From an uncultured Celeribacter sp. (GTDB lineage Bacteria; Pseudomonadota; Alphaproteobacteria; Rhodobacterales; Rhodobacteraceae), in assembly GCF_963676475.1 (NCBI RefSeq), contig NZ_OY781107.1:434001-498000 (forward strand): DNA of 64,000 nucleotides, given 5' to 3'. Under the pieces are notes generated by a model, which was not told where the DNA came from, searched no databases, and worked only from the letters and a program-made list of their open reading frames with translations. Positions 52,855-63,820 of the stretch are shown here, piece by piece; position 1 is the first letter of the stretch; the number at the start of each line of letters is the position of its first letter. The position numbers were made by a program, and so were the translations under genes.

Positions 52855-54894
52855 ATGAGCACAACACAGGCGCTTTTATCCTCCGTTTTCGGATTTGACG
52901 ATTTCCGTCCCGGTCAGGCGGAGATCGTGGACGCCGTGGTGGCGGGCCGCGATGTGTTGGCCATCATGCCCACGGGCGGCGGCAAATCTCTCTGTTTTCA
53001 ATTGCCTGCTTTGGTGCGCGACGGCTTGACCGTGGTCATCTCGCCTTTGATTGCGCTGATGCGCGATCAGGTGCAGGGCTTAAAAGCCGCCGGTGTCGCC
53101 GCAGGCGCGCTGACCTCCGGTAACACCGAAGAGGAAAACGACGCAGTCTTCGCTGCGCTCTCCAATGGCGAGTTGAAACTTCTCTACATGGCGCCCGAAC
53201 GGCTGGCTTCGGGCGGCACCTTGCCGATGCTGCGCCGGGCGAATGTGTCTTTGATTGCGGTCGACGAGGCACATTGTGTCTCGCAATGGGGCCACGATTT
53301 TCGGCCAGATTATCTCCGCATCGGCGATCTGAAACGCGCGTTGAATGTGCCGCTTGCGGCCTTCACCGCCACCGCCGATGAAGAAACCCAAGCCGAAATC
53401 GTCACGCGTCTCTTCGACGGCACCCCACCCGAAAGCTTTCTGCGTGGGTTCGATCGCCCGAACATCCATCTCGCCTTTGCCGTCAAAGACAGTCCGCGGC
53501 GTCAAATCCTCGATTTCGCGGCTGCCCGCAAAGGGCAGTCCGGCATCGTCTATTGCGGCACGCGCGCCAAGACCGAAAGCCTCGCCAAGGCACTCTCCGA
53601 TGCGGGTCATCTGGCGCTCGCCTATCACGGCGGCATGGAACCGGAGCGCAGGCGAGAGGTCGAGCGGCGGTTTCAACAGGAGGACGAGCTGATCGTTGTC
53701 GCCACCATCGCCTTCGGCATGGGGATCGACAAACCAGACATCCGCTGGGTGGCCCATGCCGATCTGCCGAAAAGCGTGGAGGGCTATTATCAGGAGATAG
53801 GGCGCGCGGGTCGCGACGGGGCCCCCGCCGAAACGCTCACACTTTTCGGCCCAGACGACATCCGCTTTCGCCGCACCCAGATCGACGAAAGCCTCGCGCC
53901 GCCCGAACGCCGCGCCGCCGATCATGCGCGTTTGAATGCGCTTTTGGGGCTGGCCGAGGCGCAGGTCTGTCGGCGTCAGACACTTTTGAAATTCTTTGGC
54001 GAAGAGGCCCTGCCCTGTGGCAATTGCGATCTGTGTGACAGCCCGCCCGAGCTGTTCGACGGCACCACCGCCGTGCGCAAGGCGCTCTCTGCGGTACTGC
54101 GCTGTGATCAGGGCTTTGGTGCCGGGCATCTCATCGACGTTTTGACTGGCAAGATGACCGACAAGGTGCGGCAGTGGAACCATGACCAGCTGTCAGTGTT
54201 TGGCATCGGCAAGGATTATGACAAGCGCCAGTGGAACGCGATTTTCCGTCAGATGATGGGGGCGGATCTGCTACGCCCCGACCCGGAGCGTCACGGCGCG
54301 CTGTTCATGACCGAACCGGCGATGCCGATCCTCAAGGGTGAAGCGGAGATGACGCTCCGCAAGGACACGCTCGCGAAGGCGCGCAAAGGTCCGGTCGCCA
54401 AGGCGCTGGTCTCCGAGGAAGACGCGCCGCTCCTGTCCGCGCTGAAGGCGAAACGACGTGCCTTGGCCGAAGAGGCGCGCGTGCCCGCCTATGTGGTTTT
54501 TGCCGACCGGACCTTGATCGAAATGGCCGAAAAGCGCCCGCAAACGCTTGATGAGATGGGGCGGATCGGTGGGGTTGGCGCGAAGAAACTCGAACGCTTC
54601 GGCGATCTGTTTCTCTCCGTCATTCTGGGCGCTCCGGTGCCAGAGATGCATCCGGCGCGGCGCAAATTGGCCAGCTCCGGCGGCGGTGATTTGTTTGACC
54701 GCTTGCAAGGCATTCACAACGATCTGGCGCGCGGGGATTGTGGTACGCTGAAACCGATGAGCCTGACCGCGTCACAGATCACCAAGATCGTGAAACTGCG
54801 CCCGTCGGATATGAGCAGCTTCGCCCGCATCGTCGGCGACAGATCCGCCGAACGGTTTGGCCCGGCAATGATCGAGGCAATCCGCGCCGCCTGA
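52855..54894 (+). CDS. recQ: ATP-dependent DNA helicase RecQ
   Basis: The 679-residue helicase has Walker A MPTGGGKS (38-45), VDEAHCVSQWGHDFRPDYL, motif VI EIGRAGRDGAPAETL, four zinc-binding Cys in LPCGNCDLCDSP, the RecQ C-terminal winged helix (QWNAIFRQMMGADLL) and an HRDC domain near residues 520-600 (PQTLDEMGRIGGVGAKKL). It unwinds DNA 3' to 5' in recombination repair. A tail of about 65 residues follows HRDC. It ends five bases before the convergent kinase gene. Confidence 0.94.
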   Translation: MSTTQALLSSVFGFDDFRPGQAEIVDAVVAGRDVLAIMPTGGGKSLCFQLPALVRDGLTVVISPLIALMRDQVQGLKAAGVAAGALTSGNTEEENDAVFAALSNGELKLLYMAPERLASGGTLPMLRRANVSLIAVDEAHCVSQWGHDFRPDYLRIGDLKRALNVPLAAFTATADEETQAEIVTRLFDGTPPESFLRGFDRPNIHLAFAVKDSPRRQILDFAAARKGQSGIVYCGTRAKTESLAKALSDAGHLALAYHGGMEPERRREVERRFQQEDELIVVATIAFGMGIDKPDIRWVAHADLPKSVEGYYQEIGRAGRDGAPAETLTLFGPDDIRFRRTQIDESLAPPERRAADHARLNALLGLAEAQVCRRQTLLKFFGEEALPCGNCDLCDSPPELFDGTTAVRKALSAVLRCDQGFGAGHLIDVLTGKMTDKVRQWNHDQLSVFGIGKDYDKRQWNAIFRQMMGADLLRPDPERHGALFMTEPAMPILKGEAEMTLRKDTLAKARKGPVAKALVSEEDAPLLSALKAKRRALAEEARVPAYVVFADRTLIEMAEKRPQTLDEMGRIGGVGAKKLERFGDLFLSVILGAPVPEMHPARRKLASSGGGDLFDRLQGIHNDLARGDCGTLKPMSLTASQITKIVKLRPSDMSSFARIVGDRSAERFGPAMIEAIRAA

Positions 54895-54899
54895 GAGAG

Positions 54900-57065
54900 T
54901 CACTCTCCGGCCATGACCTGCGCCGGTTCTTCGGGTTGGATCGGGCGACAGCCCTGCGGATGTTCCTGAAGGATACGATCAATGATCGCCGCCTTGCGCA
55001 GCGGTTTCGTCATGTAATGATCGAGGCCAGCGGCCAGTATTTCCTGTTCGTCCCCCGCCATGGCATGCGCCGTCAGCGCCACGATTGGAAGATGGGTGCC
55101 GGTGTCGATCTCCAGCGCCCGGATTTGACGAGTGGCTTCTTTGCCGTCGACTTCGGGCATGGAAATATCCATGAAAATCAGATCGGGTTGGAAGCCCTGA
55201 TAGAGCTCCACCGCCTCGCGCCCGTTGTTCGCGAAGCGCAATTCGATGTCGAGGGATTTGAGCATTTTACCAAAGACCAGCTGGTTCGTTTTGTTGTCCT
55301 CGGCGGCCAGAATCCGCATCCGGCGCCCCTCTGTCTCATGCGCTTCGACCGGCTCGACCGGGATCAGCCCCGACAAGGTACGCCAAAGATCGGCACGCAG
55401 CAGCGGTTTCTGCAGGCTCGTCGCGTCCTCGATGTCCAGTCGGTCGGCGGAGGTCGGGCCAGAGGTCATCAAGAGCACCGGCGCCGTAACACCGCGCGCG
55501 CGCATCGTGGCGATGACCTTGGCGATATCCGTGTTCGGTAGCTTGTTGTCGATCAGAAAAACCTGCGCATCGAGTGGCGAGGCCAAAAGCTCTTCTGCGG
55601 AGGCAAAGGGGGAGACCTCGAACCCCAGCGCCGTCAATTGTTTTTCGAGAATGAGCGAATTGGCGTTGAGGTGATCGACCAAAGCCGCCTTATGCATCCA
55701 GGACGGCAGGGTCAGATGTTTCGCCTCTTCGACCACATCCATCGTGATGTGGAACCCGAAACAAGAGCCGACGCCCTCTTCGCTATCCACCCAAATCTCA
55801 CCGCCCATGAGTTGAACGAGTTGACGCGTGATGGCGAGGCCGAGGCCGGTGCCCTCGAACTTGCGATTGCGCTCGTCCTCAACCTGATTGAACTCGCCGA
55901 AAATCTGCTCGATCATATCGGTGGCGATGCCGATACCACTGTCCTCGACAGACACGTGCACGCGGTGACGTTTGCCCCCGTCTTCGGGCAGGCCAACGAC
56001 CCGCACGATGACATGGCCAGTATGGGTGAACTTGACCGCATTGCCGACGAGGTTGGTCAGAACCTGCCGCATGCGGCCCGGATCGCCGATGAAATTGGTC
56101 GGCATGAACATGTCGTAATCAATGATCAGATCGACGCCTTTTTGCGCGGCGGAAGGCTGCAACAGCACCATCACATCCTGAATACAGCGTTCGAGATCAA
56201 AGACTTCGGGGTGCAAAGACAGTTTCGACGCCTCGATTTTGGAGTAGTCCAACACATCGTTGATTAGGCTCAAAAGCGCCTCGCCCGAGGATTTGATCGT
56301 CTCGACATAAAGCGTCTGTTCGTCGTTGAGGTCGGTCTCGGCCAGAAGATCCGCCATACCCACCATACCGTTCATCGGCGTGCGAATTTCGTGGCTCATG
56401 TTGGCGAGGAAGGCGGATTTGGCACGGTTAGCGGCCTCGGCCTTGGTCCGGGCTTTTTTCAGGCGTTCCTCGTAGCGGATCGTCGAGGTGATGTTGAGGC
56501 CGAGCGACACCATGTCGCCATCCGACGAGCGACGATCCACGAGTTTCACGAATTGATTGTTCCAAAGCCGCACCGTCTGCGGTTCGCGCACCGGCGCATG
56601 CCAGCGCGTGACCGCCTGGTCGATGAAAGCCTCACGGGTCAGATCCCCGATGTCGATGATCCCCTCTTCGACCGCCAGACGCACGATCTCAGGATAGGAA
56701 ATACCGGGACGGACGTCTTCGAGCCCATCGAAGACGCGCAGATAGGCGGGATTGGCGGCAATCATGATGTCGGAGGGGTCAAAGACGGCAAACCCGTCCT
56801 GAATGGTTTCAATCGAATCCCACAGCCGCCGCTCCGCGATATGCACCGCAACAGTGGCCTTTTCCAGATCCTCCTTGGTGCGGATGTTCTCATCGCGCAG
56901 CACTTCGGTCTCTTCGCGTTTGACGATGATCTCATCGGACAAGGAACGCGCGTGTTTCGACAGTTTGCGATTGGCCTCGAACAGTTCCGCCTGTTTGAGT
57001 TCCAACAACCGTTCCGCAGCGAGGCGGGCGCGACGTTCCTGAGACAGCGTATCCGACAGTGACAT
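54900..57065 (-). CDS. Hybrid sensor histidine kinase with receiver domain
   Basis: The 721-residue cytoplasmic protein begins with a coiled coil (10-80), has a PAS domain (about 85-195), HisKA with phospho-His225 in FLANMSHEIRTPMNG, an HATPase domain (VEDSGIGIATDMIEQIFGEF, FEGTGLGLAITRQL), a degenerate receiver near 460-565 and a complete receiver with AAEDNKTNQL and phospho-Asp in LIFMDISMPEVDG near residue 630. No membrane segment is present, so it should sense an internal signal. No partner regulator gene is adjacent. Confidence 0.92.
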   Translation of the reverse strand: MSLSDTLSQERRARLAAERLLELKQAELFEANRKLSKHARSLSDEIIVKREETEVLRDENIRTKEDLEKATVAVHIAERRLWDSIETIQDGFAVFDPSDIMIAANPAYLRVFDGLEDVRPGISYPEIVRLAVEEGIIDIGDLTREAFIDQAVTRWHAPVREPQTVRLWNNQFVKLVDRRSSDGDMVSLGLNITSTIRYEERLKKARTKAEAANRAKSAFLANMSHEIRTPMNGMVGMADLLAETDLNDEQTLYVETIKSSGEALLSLINDVLDYSKIEASKLSLHPEVFDLERCIQDVMVLLQPSAAQKGVDLIIDYDMFMPTNFIGDPGRMRQVLTNLVGNAVKFTHTGHVIVRVVGLPEDGGKRHRVHVSVEDSGIGIATDMIEQIFGEFNQVEDERNRKFEGTGLGLAITRQLVQLMGGEIWVDSEEGVGSCFGFHITMDVVEEAKHLTLPSWMHKAALVDHLNANSLILEKQLTALGFEVSPFASAEELLASPLDAQVFLIDNKLPNTDIAKVIATMRARGVTAPVLLMTSGPTSADRLDIEDATSLQKPLLRADLWRTLSGLIPVEPVEAHETEGRRMRILAAEDNKTNQLVFGKMLKSLDIELRFANNGREAVELYQGFQPDLIFMDISMPEVDGKEATRQIRALEIDTGTHLPIVALTAHAMAGDEQEILAAGLDHYMTKPLRKAAIIDRILQEHPQGCRPIQPEEPAQVMAGE

Positions 57066-57187
57066 GAGGACCTCTTCCTATCCGGCCCGGGCCTTCTGAC
57101 CCGAGATTTCGACCAGAATGCCCTGAACAGGGTGAAAAGAATCTTAATCAAGCCATGCAAATTGACGGAAAATTGTCCGAAAGGCCG

Positions 57188-57829
57188 TTCAGAGCCGCTC
57201 AATCGCCAAGGCAATGCCCTGGCCGCCGCCGATACACATGGTGATAAGGCCATAGCGCCCGCCCGTGCGCTCCAGATCATACATGCTCTTCACCACCAGA
57301 ATGGCGCCGGTCGCATCGACAGGATGGCCAAGCGCAATGGCGCCGCCATTCGGGTTCACTTTATCCGTGTCGAGCCCAAGCGCGCGATTGACCGCAATGG
57401 GTATAGCCGAGGATGCGAAATTTGGGTTTCAGACCAGCCGCCTCCGCCACCTCATGCCGTGCCAGCACCAAAGCTGCGGCATCATCGTTGAGACCAGAGG
57501 CATTGCCCGCCGTCACCGTGCCGTCTTTTTCAAAGGCCGGGCGGAGTTTGCCGAGCCCCTCCAAAGTGGTGGGCTTCGGGTGTTCGTCCGTGTCAAAGCC
57601 CCCGAGATCGCGTTTCACTTTGACCTCGACGGGCACGATCTGATCGCGGAACAGCCCGGTCTCGATGGCGCGCGCCGCACGGGTCTGGTTTTCCGAGGCA
57701 AAAGCATCCTGATCCTCGCGCGACACGCCATGTTCGCGGGCCATATTTTCCGCCGTCACCCCATATGTCCGGTGCCACCAAAGATGTCGATGCCGGTACG
57801 GCGCCGCCCAGAATGACGATGTCGGACAT
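57188..57829 (-). pseudogene. Thiolase (acetyl-CoA acetyltransferase) remnant
   Basis: Pieces of a biosynthetic thiolase are read in three frames. The start at 57829 gives MSDIVILGGA; a one-base loss shifts to RTGIDIFGGTG; a second shift after HMG leads to VTAENMAREHGVSREDQDAF and on to a region with GTVTAGNASGLNDDAAALVL. The chain then jumps at ILGY to IAVNRALGLDTDKVNPNGGAI, continues with LGHPVDATGAILVVKSMYDL and ends in MCIGGGQGIALAIERL and TGA at 57190-57188. The block with the catalytic Cys and another near NEAFA are missing. The conserved Gly after GHPV is Asp. About 640 of some 1175 bases remain. Confidence 0.88.
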
Positions 57830-57899
57830 GTGCTCCTCCTCTGATCTTTGGCGCGAGCGTAACCGAGCGCGAGACCAGAGAAAGGTAGAACGCTGCGCC

Positions 57900-58646
57900 T
57901 CAACCGGGGTTGGCGTGGGTCAGATGCGCGCGGCCGGTTTCGGTGACGATCTCTTCATGGCTGTTTTCGATCACCAACACGGAGAGAGGCCGCCCATAGC
58001 CCGCGCCTGTGTCGATGTCGATCCGATTGCCGAAATGCGTCGCCTCGTCGAGCGCCGTGTGACCGTGGACGACCGTGAACGGCAGCGGACCGCGATAATC
58101 GAGCCAGCCTTCTCTGATCCAGATGAGGTCCTCTTCGCTTTGATGCTCGACAGCGACACGCGGACGGATGCCGGCATGCACGAAAAGATAGTCCCCCCAA
58201 GCGTAAGTCAGCGGCAGGTTTTCGACAAAATCGAGATGGGCCTCAGGCACCGCCTTTTTCGCCCGCATATGCGCGATTTCGAACTCGCCATCCACCGCCT
58301 CTACGCCGTAGGAGGCCAAGGTCGTCGGACCGCCCAAAGCCGGGTGAAGCCAGCTTTTGCCGGATTTGATATGCGCGTTGTCATGGGCGATGCCATGGCG
58401 CACGAAACGGGTGAACATCCGGTCGTGATTGCCGCGAATGGCCCGCCACGGTTTGCCCGCCGCCATGCCATCCATCAGATATTGGATCACCCCTGCGCTG
58501 TCGGGCCCGCGATCCACGTAGTCGCCCAAGTGAATGACGCGCGCGTCGGTGTCGCCGACCCTTGCCTTATCTGCCTCGATCCGCGCGTGGGCGGCTTTGA
58601 GCATGTCGAGTTGGCCGTGAATGTCGCCGATGGCGTAGATGCGCAA
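57900..58646 (-). CDS. Calcineurin-like serine/threonine phosphatase (PrpA/ApaH-type)
   Basis: The 248-residue metallophosphatase has GDIHG (7-11), LGDYVDRGPDS near residue 45 and RGNHDRMF near 75, then VVHGHTALDEATHF towards the end, the complete two-metal site. It dephosphorylates protein Ser/Thr or dinucleotides; the family is known for broad use. It lies between the thiolase remnant and fghA on the same strand, without overlap. Confidence 0.88.
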   Translation of the reverse strand: MRIYAIGDIHGQLDMLKAAHARIEADKARVGDTDARVIHLGDYVDRGPDSAGVIQYLMDGMAAGKPWRAIRGNHDRMFTRFVRHGIAHDNAHIKSGKSWLHPALGGPTTLASYGVEAVDGEFEIAHMRAKKAVPEAHLDFVENLPLTYAWGDYLFVHAGIRPRVAVEHQSEEDLIWIREGWLDYRGPLPFTVVHGHTALDEATHFGNRIDIDTGAGYGRPLSVLVIENSHEEIVTETGRAHLTHANPG

Positions 58647-58702
58647 GGGTGCCTCCTGTAAGTGTGTCGCGGGCGATTTTTAAATAACCGCCCCGCAACG
58701 GG

Positions 58703-59542
58703 TCAGGACTTCATGCGGATCGCATGCCACTCAAGGTGGTCGCGCATGAAGGTGGAGATGAAGTAGTAGCTATGGTCATAGCCCTCTTGCATCCGAAGTG
58801 TTAGGGGCTGTCCGGTTTTTTCACAAACCTGTGTCAAAAGCTCGGGCTTGAGTTGACCTTCGAGGAAATTATCCGCCGTGCCCTGATCGACAAGGATCTC
58901 CGGCACACGGGCGCCGTCCTCGATCAAGGCGCAGGCGTCGTAGTCGCGCCAGCTCGATTTGTCGGCACCGATGTAGCCAGTCAGGGCCTTTTCACCCCAG
59001 GGGCAATTCAGCGGGCTGACGATCGGCGAAAAGGCCGAGACGGATTTGTATTTTTCCGGATTTCTGAGCGCGATGGTCAGCGCACCATGGCCGCCCATCG
59101 AATGCCCCATGATGGAGACACGCGACATATCCGCCGGGAACTCCGCGCCGATCAGCGCCGGCAGTTCCGCTTCGATATACTCACGCATCCGGTAGTTTTT
59201 CGCGAAAGGCTCTTCGGTGGCATTCACGTAGAACCCGGCACCCAGACCGAAATCATAGGCCCCTTCAGCGTCGTCCGGCACACCTTCGCCACGGGGCGAA
59301 GTGTCTGGCGCGACAAAGATGAGGCCGAGCTCCGCGCAGGCCGCGCGGAACTCGCCTTTTTCGGTGACGTTGGCTTGTGTGCACGTCAGACCCGAGAGGT
59401 AGAAGACAACCGGGAGTTTTTCGCCCGCTTCATGATCCGGCACGAAGACGGAAAATTCCATCTCGGTTCCGGTCACCGTCGAGCTGTGGGAGTAGACACC
59501 CTGGGTGCCGCCATGGCTTCGGTTGGTGGATTTGACCTGCAT
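58703..59542 (-). CDS. fghA: S-formylglutathione hydrolase
   Basis: The 279-residue esterase has the serine nucleophile in SIMGHSMGGHGAL, Asp in VDQGTADNFLEGQL and His in GYDHSYYFI. It releases formate and glutathione from S-formylglutathione. GAGGGGAA precedes the ATG at 59542. It follows adhC by 11 bases, so the two steps of formaldehyde oxidation are co-expressed. Confidence 0.93.
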   Translation of the reverse strand: MQVKSTNRSHGGTQGVYSHSSTVTGTEMEFSVFVPDHEAGEKLPVVFYLSGLTCTQANVTEKGEFRAACAELGLIFVAPDTSPRGEGVPDDAEGAYDFGLGAGFYVNATEEPFAKNYRMREYIEAELPALIGAEFPADMSRVSIMGHSMGGHGALTIALRNPEKYKSVSAFSPIVSPLNCPWGEKALTGYIGADKSSWRDYDACALIEDGARVPEILVDQGTADNFLEGQLKPELLTQVCEKTGQPLTLRMQEGYDHSYYFISTFMRDHLEWHAIRMKS

Positions 59543-59553
59543 CACAGTTCCCC

Positions 59554-60684
<1,131 letters not shown>

Positions 60685-60870
60685 CGGGTCTTTTCTCCCT
60701 AATGGGGCCTCGGCCCCCGTGTCTTCGTCTGGGTACAATAGCGTCATGACCCTGCGGTAGGGCATAAAAAGACGAAGGGCCACTGATTTGTCCAGCGGCC
60801 CGTCTGATAATTTTGTCAAAGACGCCTGTGCGATCAGACGCGCGCCCTGAGGCACTCAGTCACCCGAATG

Positions 60871-62463
60871 TCAGGCCTTGAAGTGCAGCGGATTGACGCG
60901 CTGGAACAGCCCGGAGTCCTTGAGTGCCTTCACGGTTTCGGCCTTCAGCGGCGTATCGAGAAGCGTCATGGCGATGGCGTCGCCACCTGCGGACGCCCGG
61001 CCCAAGGTGAAGTTCGCGATGTTTTCCTCGTGCTCGGCCAGCAGGGTCCCGAGTTTCCCGATGATGCCCGGAACGTCCCGGTTCGTGGTGTAGAGCATGT
61101 GCTCCCCCACCTCGGCGTCGATGGTGATGCCTTTGATCTGGATGAAGCGCGGCTTGCCGTCGGAGAACACCGTGCCCGCGATGGTGCGGTATTTCTCGAC
61201 GGTCTGGATGTCGAGCTTGATGTAGCCATCGAACACGCCGGACGCATCCTGGGTGGTTTTCGAGATCTGGATGCCACGCTCTTTGGCGATGAGCGGCGCG
61301 GAGACCATGTTCACATCCGGGTTCACCGCCTGCATGATACCTGCGATCACCGCACATTCCAGCGCCTTGAGGTTCATCTCGGAGGCGACACCGTCAAAGG
61401 TGATCTTGATGTCTTCGATCGCCTCTTCGGTGACCTGGCCGATGAACGCACCGAGGTTTTCGGCAAGTTGCACCCAGGGCCCCATGACCTTGGCTTCTTC
61501 GGCGGTCATCGACGGCATGTTCAGCGCGTTCTCGACAGCACCGTCCAAGAGGTAGTTGGACATTTGCTCGGCCACTTGCAGCGCCACGTTTTCCTGAGCT
61601 TCCGTGGTGGAGGCGCCCAGGTGCGGGGTGCAGACCACGTTCGGCAAGTTAAAGAGCACGTTTTCTTTGGCGGGCTCTTCGGCGAAGACGTCGAAAGCGG
61701 CGCCCGCAACGTGACCGGATTTCAACAGCTCGGCCAGCGCGTTCTCATCCACAAGACCACCCCGGGCACAGTTGATGATCCGCACGCCTTTCTTGGTCTT
61801 CTCGAGGTTTTCTTTCGAGAGGATGTTGCGGGTCGAATCCGTCAGCGGCACGTGCAGGGTGATGAAATCGGCGCGCTTCAGAAGCTCGTCCAGCTCGACT
61901 TTCTCCACACCGATTTCGGTCGCGCGCTCTTCCGAAAGGAACGGATCGTAGGCGACCACTTTCATCTTCAGGCCCAGCGCACGGTTGCAGACGATGCCAC
62001 CGATGTTGCCCGCGCCGATCACGCCAAGGGTCTTGGCGGTCAGCTCGGTGCCCATGAATTTGGATTTCTCCCATTTGCCCGCGTGGGTCGAGGCAGAGGC
62101 TTCCGGGATTTGACGCGCGACCGCGAACATCATCGCGATGGCGTGCTCGGCGGTGGTGATCATGTTGCCGAACGGCGTGTTCATCACGATCACGCCTTTT
62201 TTCGACGCGGCTTCTTTATCGACGTTGTCGGTGCCGATGCCAGCACGACCCACGACTTTCAGGTTGTCGGCATGCTCCAGCAGGGCTGCGGTGACTTTGG
62301 TCGCGGAGCGGATCGCAAGACCGTCATATTTGCCGATCACCTCGGCGAGTTTGTCTTTGTCCTTGCCGAGATCGGGCATGAAATCGACGTCGATGCCACG
62401 GTCGCGAAAGATTTGAACGGCGGTTTCCGAGAGTTTGTCGGAGACGAGAACTTTGGGGGCCAT
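60871..62463 (-). CDS. serA: D-3-phosphoglycerate dehydrogenase
   Basis: The 530-residue enzyme starts serine synthesis from 3-phosphoglycerate. It has the NAD-binding motif GVIGAGNIGGIV, GRAGIGTDNVDKEAA, the catalytic His in NVVCTPHLGASTTEAQ, an inserted allosteric domain and a C-terminal ACT domain (GEHMLYTTNRDVPGIIGKLG), which binds serine as feedback inhibitor. It is the second gene of serC-serA, with a hairpin in the gap. Confidence 0.95.
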   Translation of the reverse strand: MAPKVLVSDKLSETAVQIFRDRGIDVDFMPDLGKDKDKLAEVIGKYDGLAIRSATKVTAALLEHADNLKVVGRAGIGTDNVDKEAASKKGVIVMNTPFGNMITTAEHAIAMMFAVARQIPEASASTHAGKWEKSKFMGTELTAKTLGVIGAGNIGGIVCNRALGLKMKVVAYDPFLSEERATEIGVEKVELDELLKRADFITLHVPLTDSTRNILSKENLEKTKKGVRIINCARGGLVDENALAELLKSGHVAGAAFDVFAEEPAKENVLFNLPNVVCTPHLGASTTEAQENVALQVAEQMSNYLLDGAVENALNMPSMTAEEAKVMGPWVQLAENLGAFIGQVTEEAIEDIKITFDGVASEMNLKALECAVIAGIMQAVNPDVNMVSAPLIAKERGIQISKTTQDASGVFDGYIKLDIQTVEKYRTIAGTVFSDGKPRFIQIKGITIDAEVGEHMLYTTNRDVPGIIGKLGTLLAEHEENIANFTLGRASAGGDAIAMTLLDTPLKAETVKALKDSGLFQRVNPLHFKA

Positions 62464-62501
62464 TTGAGGGCTCCTGTCATATGAGAATTCTGTGGGAAAA
62501 C

Positions 62502-62522
62502 CGGGCGGCAGACCGCCGCCCG
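62502..62522 (-). terminator. Intercistronic hairpin between serC and serA
   Basis: CGGGCGGC (62502-62509) and GCCGCCCG (62515-62522) pair perfectly around five bases. On the minus strand GTTTTCCC follows. It may lower serA expression relative to serC or stabilise the serC message. Confidence 0.5.
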
Positions 62523-62552
62523 TTGAAGTCCGTAAGCGCGAGTTGCGCGGTC

Positions 62553-63695
62553 TTATTGCTCAGCAATGCACTCTTCGAAGGCCCATTTGAGCCAAAGCGT
62601 CAACGCCTCGACATCAGAAGCCTCGATGGTCGCACCACACCAGACCCGCAGACCGGCGGGCGCATCGCGGTAAGCACCTACGTCATAAGCGACGTTGTAA
62701 TCTTCGAGCTTCTTGGCCACGGCTTTCGCAAAAGCGGCGCCGTCCTTGATGCGGTCATCGGTGAACTTCAGACACACGGAAGTGTTCGACCACGTGGCCT
62801 CGTCTTCGGCGAGGTTGGCGATCCAATCGTTCCGATCACAGAAATCCCAGAGCACTTTCGCGTTGGTGGTCGAGCGCTCGATCAGCTTCGGCAAACCGCC
62901 GATGTTCTGCGCCCACTCAAGCGCCACGAGGTAATCCTCAACCGCGAGCATAGAGGGCGTGTTGATCGTCGCACCGGTAAAGATGCCGTCGATCAGCTTG
63001 CCGCCTTTGGTCATGCGGAAGATTTTCGGCAACGGCCATGCGGGCGTGTAGCTTTCCAAACGCGCGACAGCGCGGGGCGAGAGCACGATCATGCCGTGGG
63101 CCGCTTCGCCGCCCATCACCTTCTGCCAGGAGAAGGTGGTGACATCGAGCTTGTCCCAGGGCAGGTCCATCGCGAAGGCGGCAGAGGTCGCGTCACAGAT
63201 GGTCAGACCTTCGCGGTCCGCCGGGATCGCATCGCCATTTGGCACGCGCACGCCGGAGGTGGTGCCGTTCCAGGTGAAGACCACGTCAGTGTCAAAATCG
63301 ATCTCAGCGAAATCGACGATCTGACCGTAGTCGGCGGTTTTCACATCGGCGTCGATCTTGAGCTGTTTGACAACATCGGTGACCCAGCCGGAACCGAAGG
63401 ATTCCCAAGCGACCATCGTGGCCTTACGGGCACCCAGAAGGGACCACATGGCCATTTCAACGGCGCCGGTGTCGGAGGCGGGCACGATGCCGATTTTATA
63501 ATCGGCGGGGATGCCAAGAATGTCGCGGGTCGTCTCGATCGCGGCTTTCAGCTTGTCCTTGCCAATTTTGGCACGGTGCGAACGGCCCAGGGGCGCGTCA
63601 GCCAGCAGATCGAGAGAGAATGTGGGGATTTTGGCGCAAGGGCCGGACGAAAAACGCGGGTTCGCAGGACGCGCCTGCGGGTGCTTGGTAGCCAT
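62553..63695 (-). CDS. serC: Phosphoserine aminotransferase
   Basis: The 380-residue class-V aminotransferase makes phosphoserine from 3-phosphohydroxypyruvate and glutamate. PLP is bound by the Lys in VTTFSWQKVMGGEAAHG; TICDATSAAFAMDLP precedes it. The N-terminus NPRFSSGPCAKIP and the length are those of the alphaproteobacterial type. A conserved leader RNA precedes it. Together with serA downstream and serB divergent, the whole pathway is here. Confidence 0.95.
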   Translation of the reverse strand: MATKHPQARPANPRFSSGPCAKIPTFSLDLLADAPLGRSHRAKIGKDKLKAAIETTRDILGIPADYKIGIVPASDTGAVEMAMWSLLGARKATMVAWESFGSGWVTDVVKQLKIDADVKTADYGQIVDFAEIDFDTDVVFTWNGTTSGVRVPNGDAIPADREGLTICDATSAAFAMDLPWDKLDVTTFSWQKVMGGEAAHGMIVLSPRAVARLESYTPAWPLPKIFRMTKGGKLIDGIFTGATINTPSMLAVEDYLVALEWAQNIGGLPKLIERSTTNAKVLWDFCDRNDWIANLAEDEATWSNTSVCLKFTDDRIKDGAAFAKAVAKKLEDYNVAYDVGAYRDAPAGLRVWCGATIEASDVEALTLWLKWAFEECIAEQ

Positions 63696-63699
63696 GATG

Positions 63700-63770
63700 T
63701 GCTATCCTTCCAGATAAATGCCTCTCGTTGGGGAGAGGTGTCCCGCGGATCGAATTAGTGGCTTTCTCGG
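63700..63770 (-). ncRNA. serC leader RNA motif
   Basis: The minus-strand leader just before serC has a stem CCTCTC-CCCAAC-GAGAGG (63738-63721) preceded by CCGCGGGACA, then TATC-TGGAAG-GATA (63716-63703), which holds the AAGGA ribosome-binding site in its loop. The position and elements agree with the serC RNA motif described upstream of serC in alphaproteobacteria, a structure of unknown ligand that could gate initiation. Identification is from memory of the motif; a covariance search is the proper test. Confidence 0.65.
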
Positions 63771-63796
63771 CGCTCAGCAATATGGATTCGAAAAAA

Positions 63797-63820
63797 TATG
63801 TCGCATTTTTATCCGACATA
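63797..63820. promoter_or_regulatory. Inverted repeat in the serC/serB divergent region
   Basis: TATGTCG (63797-63803) and CGACATA (63814-63820) are perfect inverted repeats 10 bases apart, lying between the two divergent serine genes. The spacing suits a dimeric regulator, but no specific protein is identified. Confidence 0.4.

Noticed and set aside
60868..62484. A 538-codon frame opposite serA
   Set aside because: serA has full family motifs on the other strand; the antisense frame has no recognisable domain and no ribosome-binding site.
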